Shown: piece after piece, positions 1 through 7,089 of the stretch
Layout: the number at the start of each line of letters is the position of its first letter
Numbering within the stretch: position 1 is the stretch's first letter
Assembly: GCA_026983515.1 (NCBI GenBank)
Contig: JALWHT010000130.1
Location: forward strand, 1 to 45,246
Direction: 5' to 3'
Source: Sulfurovum sp.
GTDB taxonomy: Bacteria > Campylobacterota > Campylobacteria > Campylobacterales > Sulfurovaceae
DNA: 45,246 nt
The notes under the pieces: generated by a model
The model's database searches: none
What the model saw: only the letters and a program-made list of their open reading frames with translations
What the model was told of the DNA's origin: nothing
Position numbers and translations under genes: made by a program

Positions 1-279
1 GCTCCCGGTGAAGCATGGATGCTCGGTGGCAGCTATCACTTCAGTGCTATCGGTATTGACGGACTCAATGCCGGTATTGCTTACGGCCACTTCGAAGCGA
101 ATAAAGCTTTTCTGTACGAATCACATGAGACGGATGCTGTCATAGAGTACACCTACAACGACCGCATTACCCTTACCGCCGCATTTGCAGATGTGGTATT
201 TGACTCCGGAAAAGATGACAAAGGCAACAAGCTTCAGGATTTCAAACAGTTCAGGCTGATGGTGAACTATAATTTATAA
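1..279 (+). CDS. Outer-membrane porin, C-terminal fragment (5' end off window)
   Basis: The reading frame is open from base 1 to the TAA at 277-279, so the gene begins upstream of the window; 92 residues are visible. They show alternating polar/hydrophobic beta-strand patterns, Gly/Tyr/Phe-rich turns and a terminal strand ending FRLMVNYNL, as expected for the last strands of a trimeric or OprD-like porin. The closing residue is Leu rather than the usual Phe. Porins of this kind in Campylobacterota carry small solutes across the outer membrane. The substrate cannot be told from this fragment. It is followed by a hairpin and then a convergent ArsR gene. Confidence 0.6.
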   Translation, partial: APGEAWMLGGSYHFSAIGIDGLNAGIAYGHFEANKAFLYESHETDAVIEYTYNDRITLTAAFADVVFDSGKDDKGNKLQDFKQFRLMVNYNL

Positions 280-291
280 GCTCCGGAAGTG

Positions 292-327
292 ACGGGAGAT
301 GTGCACACTTCCTGCACAAAATCCCGT
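292..327. terminator. Nested stem-loop between convergent porin and arsR genes
   Basis: Outer arms ACGGGA (292-297) and TCCCGT (322-327) enclose inner arms TGTGCA (300-305) and TGCACA (313-318). It lies between two convergent stop codons, so it could end transcription from both sides. There is no clean U-tract, so terminator activity is inferred from position and symmetry. Confidence 0.4.
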
Positions 328-339
328 TACCATTCTCCA

Positions 340-669
340 TCATCCATTATTATTCTTTCCCCTGTAACTGCTGCACACAACAAGTGGTGGGAGTTCATAC
401 AGCACTTTTTGAAGCGCAGCTTTCCAGCACAGCAATATTTCATTCTCTTTGTCATTCAGCCCATAGACCATCCACTTGCCGCTATGTTCGGCGGTAACAA
501 TACCTGCTTCACGCATCTGTTTGAGATGTCTGGAGACAAGCGGCTGGGAGAGAGAAAGGGTATCACAGATCTCACAAACACAGACATCCTCCTCTCGTTG
601 TAACAGTGCAGCTATTTTGACACGGTTAGGATCTGAGAAAATTTTTGCCAGTGTGACGATCTTTTCCAT
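340..669 (-). CDS. ArsR/SmtB-family metal-responsive repressor
   Basis: A 109-residue winged-helix protein. Residues 40-60 hold the recognition helix (SQPLVSRHLKQMREAGIV), and the preceding helix has Cys30, Cys32 and Cys35 (VCVCEIC), matching the ELCVCDL-type metal or metalloid sensor site of ArsR/CadC proteins. Such repressors leave DNA when the Cys cluster binds As(III), Sb(III), Cd, Zn or Cu. It is divergent from the permease at 746, with a perfect 7-2-7 palindrome between them, so it most likely represses that exporter and itself. A GGTGA-type ribosome site precedes the ATG. The metal cannot be assigned from sequence alone. Confidence 0.85.
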   Translation of the reverse strand: MEKIVTLAKIFSDPNRVKIAALLQREEDVCVCEICDTLSLSQPLVSRHLKQMREAGIVTAEHSGKWMVYGLNDKENEILLCWKAALQKVLYELPPLVVCSSYRGKNNNG

Positions 670-693
670 GTATTTTCACCATTTAAGTTTTGC

Positions 694-709
694 ATAACAA
701 TTTTGTTAT
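694..709. promoter_or_regulatory. Candidate ArsR operator palindrome
   Basis: ATAACAA and TTGTTAT are perfect inverted 7-mers separated by TT, in the 76-bp gap between divergent arsR and permease genes. ArsR/SmtB proteins typically bind imperfect AT-rich palindromes overlapping the promoter, and this is the only strong symmetry in the gap. Confidence 0.55.
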
Positions 710-745
710 ATGATTCTACCATAACCTATCTTGAAGGAGCCCATA

Positions 746-1945
746 ATGGAAGTAACACATTTTTTTGAAGCACTCTGGCAGCTTAGCATTGCCATGGCAC
801 CCTACATCCTGTTTGGGCTTGTCTTTGCGGGCATACTGCATGAAGTAGTACCCGATAGCATTGTAACCAAGCACCTTGGCAGCGATAATGTCAGCTCTGT
901 GGTCAAATCCACCCTCTTTGGCATTCCACTTCCTGTCTGCTCCTGCGGTGTCATCCCTCTGGCAACCTCCATTAAAAAATCGGGTGCAAGCAAAGGGGCT
1001 ACCCTCTCCTTTCTTATTTCTACCCCCATCACCGGTGTGGACTCCATCTTGGCAACCTACGGCATCTTTGGATGGATCTTTACCCTCTACCGCATCATCA
1101 CCTCCATGTTCATCGCCATCGCAGCGGGCATTTTGACCAATATTTTTGACAGAACAAAAGAAAATGAAGATAATGATAAAAAGAGCCCTGTAAGCAAACC
1201 GACTTTTGGTGCTGTAGGGGTACAGCACCCTACGCGAGAAACCGCACCATCCTTTCAAATGAAAGCATCACAGAGTTATGCAAACCATAATTCCTCATTC
1301 CTAATTCCTAACTCCACATTCGCTTCCGCACCGGAAGCGCCCTCCTGCTGTGACAGCGAAACTAAACAAAGCTTCTCGTTTGTTGCAGCGATGAAGTACG
1401 CCTTCATCACCCTGCTTGGGGACATCGCCAAACCGCTCTTCTGGGGACTGCTGCTGGGTGCACTCATTACCGTGGTGATCCCGGACAATCTCAGCGAATT
1501 GCTTAAAACGTACAACTGGCTGAGCTACCTCATCGTCATCACCATAGCCGTACCGATGTACGTCTGTGCCACGGCGTCACTACCCATAGCCGCGGGGTTG
1601 ATGCTCAGCGGCGTGAGTGCAGGGGCAGCATTTGTCTTTCTCTCGGCAGGACCTGCAACAAACACCGTCACCATCGGTGTCGTCAAAAAAATGCTCGGCA
1701 GCCGTTCACTGGCAATCTACCTTGGTACCATCGTGATCGGCAGTATCCTTTTTGGGCTTGGCCTTGATTTTGTTTTTGACGCTATCAACATTGACCCTGC
1801 ATCACTGGTACACATGGATGAGCACAGCGGTATCATCGCTACCCTGAGTGCTGTTTTGCTATGGGGAATGGTACTCTATTTTCTTGTAAAACCTTGGTTT
1901 ACGAAAAAATCCGAATGCAGCGGCGGCAGCAGTTGTGAAGGCTAA
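746..1945 (+). CDS. SO_0444-type Cu/Zn efflux permease (ArsP/DUF318 superfamily)
   Basis: A 399-residue polytopic membrane protein in two halves. The first half has TM segments around residues 10-33, 85-105 and 110-130 and the motif PVCSCGVIPLA (Cys65, Cys67). A long hydrophilic linker spans about 137-215, followed by a second set of helices with MYVCATASLPIAAG. The tail is Cys-rich (SECSGGSSCEG), as is the linker (SCCDSE). These paired Cys sites are typical of the SO_0444 Cu/Zn exporters within the ArsP permease superfamily. ATG 746 is preferred because AAGGAG lies at 734-739; an in-frame TTG at 731 precedes that site. Residues about 155-191 of the linker are encoded by two dispersed repeats (1208-1233 and 1261-1317), so this stretch is probably inserted. 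Likely controlled by the divergent ArsR. Confidence 0.8.
   Translation: MEVTHFFEALWQLSIAMAPYILFGLVFAGILHEVVPDSIVTKHLGSDNVSSVVKSTLFGIPLPVCSCGVIPLATSIKKSGASKGATLSFLISTPITGVDSILATYGIFGWIFTLYRIITSMFIAIAAGILTNIFDRTKENEDNDKKSPVSKPTFGAVGVQHPTRETAPSFQMKASQSYANHNSSFLIPNSTFASAPEAPSCCDSETKQSFSFVAAMKYAFITLLGDIAKPLFWGLLLGALITVVIPDNLSELLKTYNWLSYLIVITIAVPMYVCATASLPIAAGLMLSGVSAGAAFVFLSAGPATNTVTIGVVKKMLGSRSLAIYLGTIVIGSILFGLGLDFVFDAINIDPASLVHMDEHSGIIATLSAVLLWGMVLYFLVKPWFTKKSECSGGSSCEG
1208..1233 (-). repeat. GTAG-type REP hairpin, copy 1 (inside permease gene)
   Basis: Arms GGTGCTGTA (1208-1216) and TACAGCACC (1221-1229) pair perfectly over 9 bp around GGGG and are followed by CTAC (1230-1233), the reverse complement of the GTAG head seen in the other copies. 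Unlike them, it lies inside a coding sequence and is read as G-A-V-G-V-Q-H-P-T in the permease linker. Confidence 0.75.
1261..1317 (+). repeat. Hairpin + heptad repeat element, copy A (inside permease gene)
   Basis: An AAAGC...ATGC half-hairpin (1262-1280) and AAACCATA are followed by tandem 7-mers in register: ATTCCTC 1290-1296, ATTCCTA 1297-1303, ATTCCTA 1304-1310, ACTCCAC 1311-1317. The same layout recurs at 4421-4482, 26204-26254 and 36853-36964. Here it is translated as part of the permease linker. Confidence 0.6.
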
Positions 1946-1953
1946 AGATATGG

Positions 1954-2031
1954 ATGGCAGTCTTAAAAGACATTATCAGTTCTACGGCACTGACACTCCT
2001 GATACTGCCTGGGATTTACATGATGATATGA
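1954..2031 (+). pseudogene. Possible relic of an RND metal-exporter C-terminus
   Basis: A short open frame just after the permease gives MAVLKDIISSTALTLLILPG followed by IYMMI. The run IISSTALTLLILPGIY closely resembles the last transmembrane helix of CzcA/CusA-type RND exporters, where the family pattern is LISSTLLTLLVLPxLY. There is no ribosome site of note and a stop lies upstream in frame. It could be the leftover end of a deleted heavy-metal RND gene or, less likely, a real 25-residue membrane peptide. The similarity was judged by eye. Confidence 0.35.
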
Positions 2032-2058
2032 TGAAGAAAAAGTGATGCAGCATTCATT

Positions 2059-2079
2059 ATCCCGCATTAGTTGCGGGAT
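2059..2079. terminator. Hairpin between convergent genes
   Basis: ATCCCGCA (2059-2066) and TGCGGGAT (2072-2079) form a perfect 8-bp stem with a 5-nt loop, just before the 3' end of the minus-strand gene at 2093. No strong U-tract on either strand, so its role as a bidirectional terminator is inferred from position. Confidence 0.5.
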
Positions 2080-2092
2080 CTTGACAAAGTAA

Positions 2093-3226
2093 TCAATAAA
2101 GCTTATCGATAAACTGTTGTAGCTTCTCTTTTGCATTTTCAAGCAGCACTTTACTTTTTTGAGACAGTTTTCCCTCTTCGGACATAGAGGTGTTCATGAA
2201 CTGTTCAATATTTTCTATAAGCTTTTTAGTCTCATGCATTTCATTGAGTGATTTTGGGTGGTACTCGTTTTCATACTCTTTCACCCCTTCAATATGAAGG
2301 ATACGCTTGAGCTTCCCGTTCTGCTCACCCAGCACCACTTCATAGGTCTTGAGTACAGCAATCGCATCATTCATATGGGCATCGACACGATCCATCTCCT
2401 CTTTACAGTTTCCTTTATGCTTTGCATACTCCTGCGCCTCTTCAAGCTGCTGCTTTGCAAATGCCAGGTTACTGCTTGAGCGGGATGCCACACGAATACC
2501 GTAAATGATACCCATGACCAGCATCACAACAACAAAAACAAATGCGCCGCCAAGGAACAGATCCGGTTTATCACCAAAAAGTGTAGCATACCAGCCGACC
2601 ACCTTTGTCGCTGTCTCCTGAGTCGGTACCTTTGTGACATCAAGGGTTACCCCTGCCTTTTCCGTTGCAAGGTAGATCAACCCGGCAAAGGTCAGGAAGC
2701 CGGCAATCAGTGCAAGCAGAAAACTGGTAAACTTACCGCTGGAGATCTCTTTGACTTCAAAAGGCGGCAATTCTTCTTTGGGCTGAAAAGTCACAATCTC
2801 TTCTGACGGCTCTTCTTCCTCCTTGTAACCAAGTACTTTTAAAAGTGATTCACTCTCATCAAGCGCATGCTCTTTCAGTGAGAGCTTTGCCTCTTCATAG
2901 CGTTTGAGATCATCCTGTAACAGCAGTTTGCAGGCATCGAGCTGCTTCTCTGTATCATCGACAATATGACGTGTCTTTTCAATCAGCAGGAGAGCTGCTT
3001 CATGCTTTTTAAGGTTACCGATCTGTGCTTCTGCATCCGCATCAAGTAATGTATCCTCATCTCCTGTTTCTGAAATCTCTTCTTTAGCTGTTTCTGTTTT
3101 TTCTACTTCTGCTTCATTCTCTACAGGCTGTGCTTCTGAAGTTTCTGTCTCTTCAGCACTTTCAACAGCTTCTGACTGCTGGGTTTCATGCTCTGTTGAC
3201 GTACTTTTTTTCACATCTTCGCTCAT
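2093..3226 (-). CDS. Acidic coiled-coil membrane protein of unknown function
   Basis: 377 residues. The N-terminal ~75 are low-complexity and Glu/Thr-rich. Residues about 75-130 are a predicted coiled coil. Two hydrophobic segments follow, near residues 168-188 (FLLALIAGFLTFAGLIYLA) and 223-245 (LGGAFVFVVVMLVMGIIYGI). The C-terminal ~130 residues are again helical and charged. There is no signal peptide, so the likely topology is an inner-membrane hairpin with both ends in the cytoplasm. A strong AAGGAGAG site precedes the ATG. It is divergent from rseP and stands alone. I do not recognise the family. Confidence 0.75.
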   Translation of the reverse strand: MSEDVKKSTSTEHETQQSEAVESAEETETSEAQPVENEAEVEKTETAKEEISETGDEDTLLDADAEAQIGNLKKHEAALLLIEKTRHIVDDTEKQLDACKLLLQDDLKRYEEAKLSLKEHALDESESLLKVLGYKEEEEPSEEIVTFQPKEELPPFEVKEISSGKFTSFLLALIAGFLTFAGLIYLATEKAGVTLDVTKVPTQETATKVVGWYATLFGDKPDLFLGGAFVFVVVMLVMGIIYGIRVASRSSSNLAFAKQQLEEAQEYAKHKGNCKEEMDRVDAHMNDAIAVLKTYEVVLGEQNGKLKRILHIEGVKEYENEYHPKSLNEMHETKKLIENIEQFMNTSMSEEGKLSQKSKVLLENAKEKLQQFIDKLY

Positions 3227-3316
3227 TGTCTCTCCTTGTGTGTGACTATTATTTCTATTTTAGCAAAAAAAGCGGGTGATTGTTTAATCTATATCAATTT
3301 TTTTCAGGATATGCGA

Positions 3317-3322
3317 TATAAT
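3317..3322 (+). promoter_or_regulatory. Promoter -10 for rseP
   Basis: TATAAT at 3317-3322, preceded by a T-rich stretch and without an obvious TTGACA. It would start transcription near 3329, about 20 nt before the ATG at 3351. A strong -10 with weak -35 is usual for Campylobacterota sigma-70 promoters. Confidence 0.55.
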
Positions 3323-3350
3323 TTCCCCTATATTATCATTTAGGAACATT

Positions 3351-4403
3351 ATGGGTATTCTCGTTGCACTGCTGGTGCTCTCTTTTCTTATCTTTTTTCA
3401 TGAACTTGGCCACTTTACGGCTGCACGACTTTTTGGGGTACGCGTCGATGTCTTCAGCATCGGCTTTGGTAAACGCCTCTGGACCAAAAAGATCGGCCAG
3501 ACAGAATGGAGTCTCTCTGCCATCCCTCTTGGCGGTTATGTCAAAATGAAAGGGCAGGATGATACAGACCCTACGCTTAAAAGTTCAGACCCGGACAGCT
3601 ATAATGCTAAAAAACCGTGGCAGCGTATTATCATTCTGCTTGCAGGTCCTTTTGCCAACTTTTTGATGGCATTCCTGCTCTACCTTGCCATTGCCTATAT
3701 GGGGGTTCCAAAGCTGCTTCCCTATGTCGGTCAGGTCAGCAAAGATGCTCCCGCTTTTAAAGCCGGTTTGCAAAAAGGTGACAAGATCATACAGATCAAT
3801 GGACACAATATCCGGTTTTGGGAAGAGATCGGCAAAGCGATCAATGAAGATACCGGCAAGATCACTCTTGTGATCGAACGCAAACAGCATCTGAAAACCC
3901 TGGTACTCGAACCCAAGCGCATTGAAGACAAAAACATCTTTGGTGAACCCATGACACGACGGATCATCGGTATCTCCCCCATGAAAAAACAGACCACTGT
4001 CGTATATGGATTTTTAGATGGATTCAAATATGCATGGGATGAAACTGTCAAAGCCAGTACGCTCATTTTCAAGAGTGTCCAGAAACTGCTTACCGGAGCA
4101 GTAGGAGCTGACAAACTCGGCGGGATCATCACCATTGTCGATGTGACGGCACAGGCAACCCATGCTGGCATTCTCGCCCTCTTCTTCTTTACCGCCCTCA
4201 TCTCGGTCAACCTCGGAGTGCTCAACCTTCTGCCCATTCCTGCCCTTGACGGCGGACACATCATGTTTAACCTCTACGAAATACTGCGGGGCAAAGAGCC
4301 GAGTGAACATGTGATGTACTACATGACCGTGACCGGCTGGATGATTTTGGGAGGTTTGATGGTGCTCGGACTCTACAACGATATCAATCGGCTGATGGGG
4401 TGA
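3351..4403 (+). CDS. rseP: RseP/RIP metalloprotease (site-2 protease, M50)
   Basis: 350 residues, the short single-PDZ form common in Campylobacterota. The zinc motif HELGH lies at residues 17-21 in the first membrane helix. A second helix follows at about 100-120, then one PDZ domain (about 125-205, with AGLQKGDKIIQING), and the C-terminal motif NLLPIPALDGG (about 291-301) provides the third zinc ligand. Site-2 proteases cut membrane-embedded anti-sigma factors or signal-peptide remnants. No anti-sigma/sigma pair is adjacent, so the substrate is unknown. The gene ends in a hairpin/repeat region, so it is probably monocistronic. Confidence 0.92.
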   Translation: MGILVALLVLSFLIFFHELGHFTAARLFGVRVDVFSIGFGKRLWTKKIGQTEWSLSAIPLGGYVKMKGQDDTDPTLKSSDPDSYNAKKPWQRIIILLAGPFANFLMAFLLYLAIAYMGVPKLLPYVGQVSKDAPAFKAGLQKGDKIIQINGHNIRFWEEIGKAINEDTGKITLVIERKQHLKTLVLEPKRIEDKNIFGEPMTRRIIGISPMKKQTTVVYGFLDGFKYAWDETVKASTLIFKSVQKLLTGAVGADKLGGIITIVDVTAQATHAGILALFFFTALISVNLGVLNLLPIPALDGGHIMFNLYEILRGKEPSEHVMYYMTVTGWMILGGLMVLGLYNDINRLMG

Positions 4404-4420
4404 TTTTTCTTCGGAAAAAG

Positions 4421-4482
4421 TGAAGAATTAATAGTGAAGAGTGAAGAGTTTTGGTATGCTTTTCTTGATGAAAAGCTTTTTT
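4421..4482 (-). repeat. Hairpin + heptad repeat element, copy B
   Basis: Read on the minus strand: a 7-bp hairpin, then ATACCAAAA, then heptads. On the plus strand the heptads are TGAAGAA 4421-4427, TTAATAG 4428-4434, TGAAGAG 4435-4441 and TGAAGAG 4442-4448, then TTTTGGTATGC, then the hairpin at 4458-4476. The order matches copies A and C. A REP copy begins 5 nt further on. Confidence 0.6.
4458..4482 (+). terminator. Rho-independent terminator after rseP
   Basis: GCTTTTC (4458-4464) pairs with GAAAAGC (4470-4476) around a 5-nt loop, followed by six T (4477-4482). This is a good intrinsic terminator for rseP and also the hairpin part of repeat copy B. A smaller stem with a TTCG loop (4404-4419) sits directly after the stop codon. 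Confidence 0.65.
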
Positions 4483-4487
4483 AATAT

Positions 4488-4513
4488 GTAGGGTGTTGTG
4501 CCCTCACAACACC
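4488..4513 (+). repeat. GTAG-type REP hairpin, copy 2
   Basis: GTAG (4488-4491) is followed by GGTGTTGT (4492-4499), a 6-nt loop and ACAACACC (4506-4513), a perfect 8-bp stem. It ends 4 nt before the yggS ribosome site, so the hairpin would lie in the yggS leader if transcription starts upstream. Confidence 0.8.
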
Positions 4514-4530
4514 GACAAAGGAAGATAAAG

Positions 4531-5214
4531 ATGATACTTGACAAAGAAACACTCAGAGCGAACCTCGATAAAGTGATCTGGAACATTGAACAGGCACGTA
4601 TCAGTGTGAGTGAACACCACATTGTCAAACTGGTAACGGTTGCCAAATATACCGAAGTGGAGAATATTGCCACACTCTACGAACTCGGACAACGTGCCTT
4701 TGGGGAGAACCAGGTACAGCAGCTGCGTGACCGTATGGCACAGCTCGAAAACCTGCCGCTGGAATGGCATATGATAGGCCGGCTTCAAAAGAACAAGATC
4801 AACAACCTGATTGACCTACGCCCTGCTTTGATGCAGTCACTTGACAGTCTTGACCTCGCACTTGAAATGCAAAAAAAATTAGAAGCCAAAGAAGCCGGGA
4901 TGCACTGTCTGCTGCAGGTCAATTCTGCAAAAGAAGAGACAAAGGCCGGCGTCTCCCCTGAAACGGCAGTCGATACCTATCTCCAGATCAAAGAAACATG
5001 CCCCAATGTCACGCTCAAAGGGGTTATGACCATCGGTGCTCATACAGATGATACCAAAGCCATTCAGGCAAGCTTTGAGACAACACATACCATTTTTGAA
5101 ACACTTGAAAAAGAGGGGGCAACTATTTGCTCCATGGGTATGAGTGGAGATTACGAACTGGCAATCAAATGCGGATCGAATATGGTGAGAATAGGATCGG
5201 CATTATTCAGATAG
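4531..5214 (+). CDS. yggS: YggS/PLPBP pyridoxal-phosphate homeostasis protein
   Basis: 227 residues with the fold-type III PLP-binding pattern of the YggS/PROSC family: PLP lysine in VTVAKYT (Lys39), FGENQVQ, the WHMIGRLQKNK motif (GxLQxNK in the family) and the phosphate-binding end SMGMSGDYELAIKCGSNMVRIG. The family has no known enzymatic reaction. It holds and buffers PLP and affects amino-acid pools. ATG 4531 is chosen because AAAGGAAGA lies at 4517-4525. An upstream in-frame GTG at 4498 would run the coding region through the REP hairpin and has no ribosome site. It stands alone between repeat copy 2 and a strong terminator. Confidence 0.9.
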   Translation: MILDKETLRANLDKVIWNIEQARISVSEHHIVKLVTVAKYTEVENIATLYELGQRAFGENQVQQLRDRMAQLENLPLEWHMIGRLQKNKINNLIDLRPALMQSLDSLDLALEMQKKLEAKEAGMHCLLQVNSAKEETKAGVSPETAVDTYLQIKETCPNVTLKGVMTIGAHTDDTKAIQASFETTHTIFETLEKEGATICSMGMSGDYELAIKCGSNMVRIGSALFR

Positions 5215-5248
5215 TTACGCGTTAAGAGTATGGGAAATGTGTAGAGAA

Positions 5249-5277
5249 GTTTCATACGGCATTTTGCCGTATGAAAC
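5249..5277. terminator. Strong bidirectional hairpin
   Basis: A perfect 13-bp inverted repeat, GTTTCATACGGCA (5249-5261) and TGCCGTATGAAAC (5265-5277), with a 3-nt centre. It lies between the 3' ends of yggS (+) and the outer-membrane gene (-). On the minus strand it is followed by a T-rich run. Confidence 0.7.
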
Positions 5278-5282
5278 GGTGA

Positions 5283-5843
5283 TTAAAACTTGTAGTTTAC
5301 ACCGAATGTCCAGGCTTCATCATCAACCTTGAAACCATCTATTGTTTCAATACCGGTTGCCAGTGAAGTATAATCAACAAAAACAGCTATATTATCCATT
5401 ACATCATAGCTTGCACCAAGTCCCCATTGAAAATCGTTCCCTTTTGCAACATCACTGCTATTTGCTGCAAAGACCTTTGTATAACCGACACCTATCAGTG
5501 CATATACTTTCATTGCATCAAATACAGGGTATTGAGGCTTCAGGAATACACTTCCACCTGTTACATAATCAATATCATTTTTCCCTGACATAGTATCAGT
5601 AAAACGACCTTCAACTGCAAAGTAGTTATTGAATTCATATCCACCGATGAGTGTATAGTTTGTTAGTGTATCAGAACCATCATCCCATGATGCTTTATTT
5701 GAAGCAACACCAAGACCTGCGTAAAACCCGCCTACTGGGGTCGGATCAACTACCGGAGTTTCTACAGGAGCAATATCACCGCCCGCCATTGCTGTACCGG
5801 CAAGCATCATACTTGCTACTGTTGAAATCAATACTTTTTTCAT
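5283..5843 (-). CDS. Small outer-membrane beta-barrel protein (OMP_b-brl type)
   Basis: 186 residues. A signal peptide MKKVLISTVASMMLAGTAMA is followed by a short Pro/Val/Asp-rich linker (PVETPVVDPTPVG) and about 145 residues of amphipathic strands ending in FGVNYKF, with the terminal Phe used for barrel assembly. Size and Gly/Tyr spacing fit an eight-stranded OmpA/OmpX/OmpW-like barrel. There is no peptidoglycan-binding OmpA domain. The ribosome site is AAGGACA. A TATAAT -10 (forward 5875-5880) lies about 30 bases upstream of the ATG, so the gene appears to have its own promoter. Specific function unknown. Confidence 0.75.
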   Translation of the reverse strand: MKKVLISTVASMMLAGTAMAGGDIAPVETPVVDPTPVGGFYAGLGVASNKASWDDGSDTLTNYTLIGGYEFNNYFAVEGRFTDTMSGKNDIDYVTGGSVFLKPQYPVFDAMKVYALIGVGYTKVFAANSSDVAKGNDFQWGLGASYDVMDNIAVFVDYTSLATGIETIDGFKVDDEAWTFGVNYKF

Positions 5844-5874
5844 TCTTTTGTCCTTGTATTTTTTATTGGAATAT

Positions 5875-5880
5875 ATTATA
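5875..5880 (-). promoter_or_regulatory. Promoter -10 for the outer-membrane protein gene
   Basis: TATAAT on the minus strand, giving a predicted start near 5868 and a roughly 25-nt leader with AAGGACA. The region between here and the end of perR is AT-rich. Confidence 0.5.
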
Positions 5881-5925
5881 GTTATACTTTACTTAACATG
5901 GACTTTAAATATCGATTTAAATCAT

Positions 5926-6345
5926 TTAGGCAGTTTTGCTTTGGCAATGTTCACATATACCATACAAATTTACCTGTCGTTTGTGAAGCTTGAAATGCTC
6001 CTGACGGCTAAGCTGATGGAAAAGTGCATCGGTTTCATCAAAACACAGTTTATCCTCTACTTCACCGCATTCAGTACAAATCATATGAATATGATCCTCT
6101 TTTGCAAGTTCGTATTTTGATTTTTTTCCAACAATCGGCACTTCGACAAGTACCTCTTTTTCAACCATCAAGATAATATTCTTATAAATCGTAGCGAGAG
6201 AAAGAGAGGGATGTACTTTGACTACCTTTTCATATATGTCATCTACAGACATATGTCCGTGACGGTCAATTTCACCAAGGATATTCATCCGTTGAAACGT
6301 TGCTTTCAATCCATGCTCATTCAACAGTACTGCATAGTCGATCAT
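5926..6345 (-). CDS. perR: Fur-family peroxide/iron regulator (PerR-like)
   Basis: 139 residues. The N-terminal winged helix (about 1-78) contains LSLATIYKNIILMVEKEVLVEV, the family DNA-recognition helix. The C-terminal dimer domain has the structural zinc cysteines Cys90/Cys93 (CTEC) and Cys131/Cys134 (CEHC), and metal-site residues in DHIHMIC. Position directly downstream of ahpC, the main peroxide-detoxifying gene, favours PerR over Fur, but the two cannot be separated firmly by eye. An inverted repeat (6374-6407) overlaps its upstream region and may serve autoregulation. SD GAAGGATAG. A terminator separates it from ahpC, so it is expected to have its own promoter. Confidence 0.82.
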   Translation of the reverse strand: MIDYAVLLNEHGLKATFQRMNILGEIDRHGHMSVDDIYEKVVKVHPSLSLATIYKNIILMVEKEVLVEVPIVGKKSKYELAKEDHIHMICTECGEVEDKLCFDETDALFHQLSRQEHFKLHKRQVNLYGICEHCQSKTA

Positions 6346-6373
6346 ATCTATCCTTCAAGTCTTTTGACTTATA

Positions 6374-6407
6374 TCTAACCAAACATACTGCTGTATACTT
6401 GGTTAGA
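6374..6407. promoter_or_regulatory. Long inverted repeat upstream of perR
   Basis: TCTAACCAA (6374-6382) and TTGGTTAGA (6399-6407) are perfect 9-bp arms, with an inner ATAC-TGCT-GTAT mini-stem. It sits about 30-60 nt upstream of the perR start, where its promoter should be. It may be an operator or a cruciform; it does not match the AT-rich PerR/Fur box consensus. Confidence 0.45.
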
Positions 6408-6411
6408 CACA

Positions 6412-6439
6412 ATAAAAAAGGGGACAGACAGTCTGTCCC
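6412..6439 (-). terminator. Rho-independent terminator of ahpC
   Basis: A perfect palindrome GGGACAGAC/GTCTGTCCC (forward 6421-6439) lies just past the ahpC stop and is followed on the minus strand by CTTTTTTATT. This is a textbook intrinsic terminator. Confidence 0.88.
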
Positions 6440-6447
6440 TCTTTTAT

Positions 6448-7044
6448 TTAGAGCTCTTCTGCGTGTTTTGCAAGATACTCTGCAACACCGTCAGCATCAG
6501 GCTTCATTGCTTCGTCACCTTTTTGCCAACCGGCAGGACACACTTCACCATGCTCGTTGGTAAACTGCATTGCATCAATCATTCTGAGCATTTCATCTAC
6601 ATTTCTTCCCAGTGGAAGATCGTTGATCACTGCGTGTCTTACTGTACCGTCAGTATCTATAAGGAATGAACCTCTCAACGCAACGGCTTCATCCAGCAGT
6701 ACGTCAAAGTCTCTTGAAATCTGCTTTGTCAGGTCAGCCACAAGTGGGAAGTTGATACGCCCGATACCACCTTTTTCTACCGGAGTCTCTCTCCATGCAA
6801 AGTGTGAGAACTGACTGTCTACAGAAACACCGATAACATTTACACCTCTTTCCTGGAACTCATTGTATCTGTGAGAAAATGCAATGATCTCTGAAGGACA
6901 TACAAATGTAAAGTCAAGCGGGTAGAAGAAAACAACAGTTCCCTTTTCTCCAAAGTTCTGGTAGAGGTTGAAGTCTTCAACGATCTGTCCGTCAGCAAGT
7001 ACTGCTGTTGCTGTAAAATCAGGTGCTTTTTTGGTTACTAACAT
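6448..7044 (-). CDS. ahpC: Typical 2-Cys peroxiredoxin (AhpC/Tsa)
   Basis: 198 residues from the chosen ATG. The peroxidatic cysteine is in DFTFVCPSE (Cys49 in this numbering) and the resolving cysteine in GEVCPAGW (Cys169), so it is the dimeric 2-Cys type that reduces H2O2, organic peroxides and peroxynitrite. Length and motifs are normal. Two in-frame ATGs exist; the upstream one (7050) abuts the AAGGA, whereas 7044 has 6-nt spacing and gives the usual family start MLVTKKAPDF. A TTAATA/TATTAA palindrome over the promoter suggests control by the PerR-like protein encoded next. It ends at a strong terminator. Confidence 0.93.
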   Translation of the reverse strand: MLVTKKAPDFTATAVLADGQIVEDFNLYQNFGEKGTVVFFYPLDFTFVCPSEIIAFSHRYNEFQERGVNVIGVSVDSQFSHFAWRETPVEKGGIGRINFPLVADLTKQISRDFDVLLDEAVALRGSFLIDTDGTVRHAVINDLPLGRNVDEMLRMIDAMQFTNEHGEVCPAGWQKGDEAMKPDADGVAEYLAKHAEEL

Positions 7045-7089
7045 AGTCATTCCTTAATGATAATTTTTATTGTTTGTGTAGTTTAGCGT

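Noticed and set aside
731-745. TTG start extending the Cu/Zn permease by five codons
   Set aside because: The AAGGAG ribosome site lies inside this extension and points to the ATG at 746.
4498-4530. GTG start for yggS within REP copy 2
   Set aside because: No ribosome site, atypical N-terminus, and it would translate the hairpin; ATG 4531 has AAAGGAAGA.
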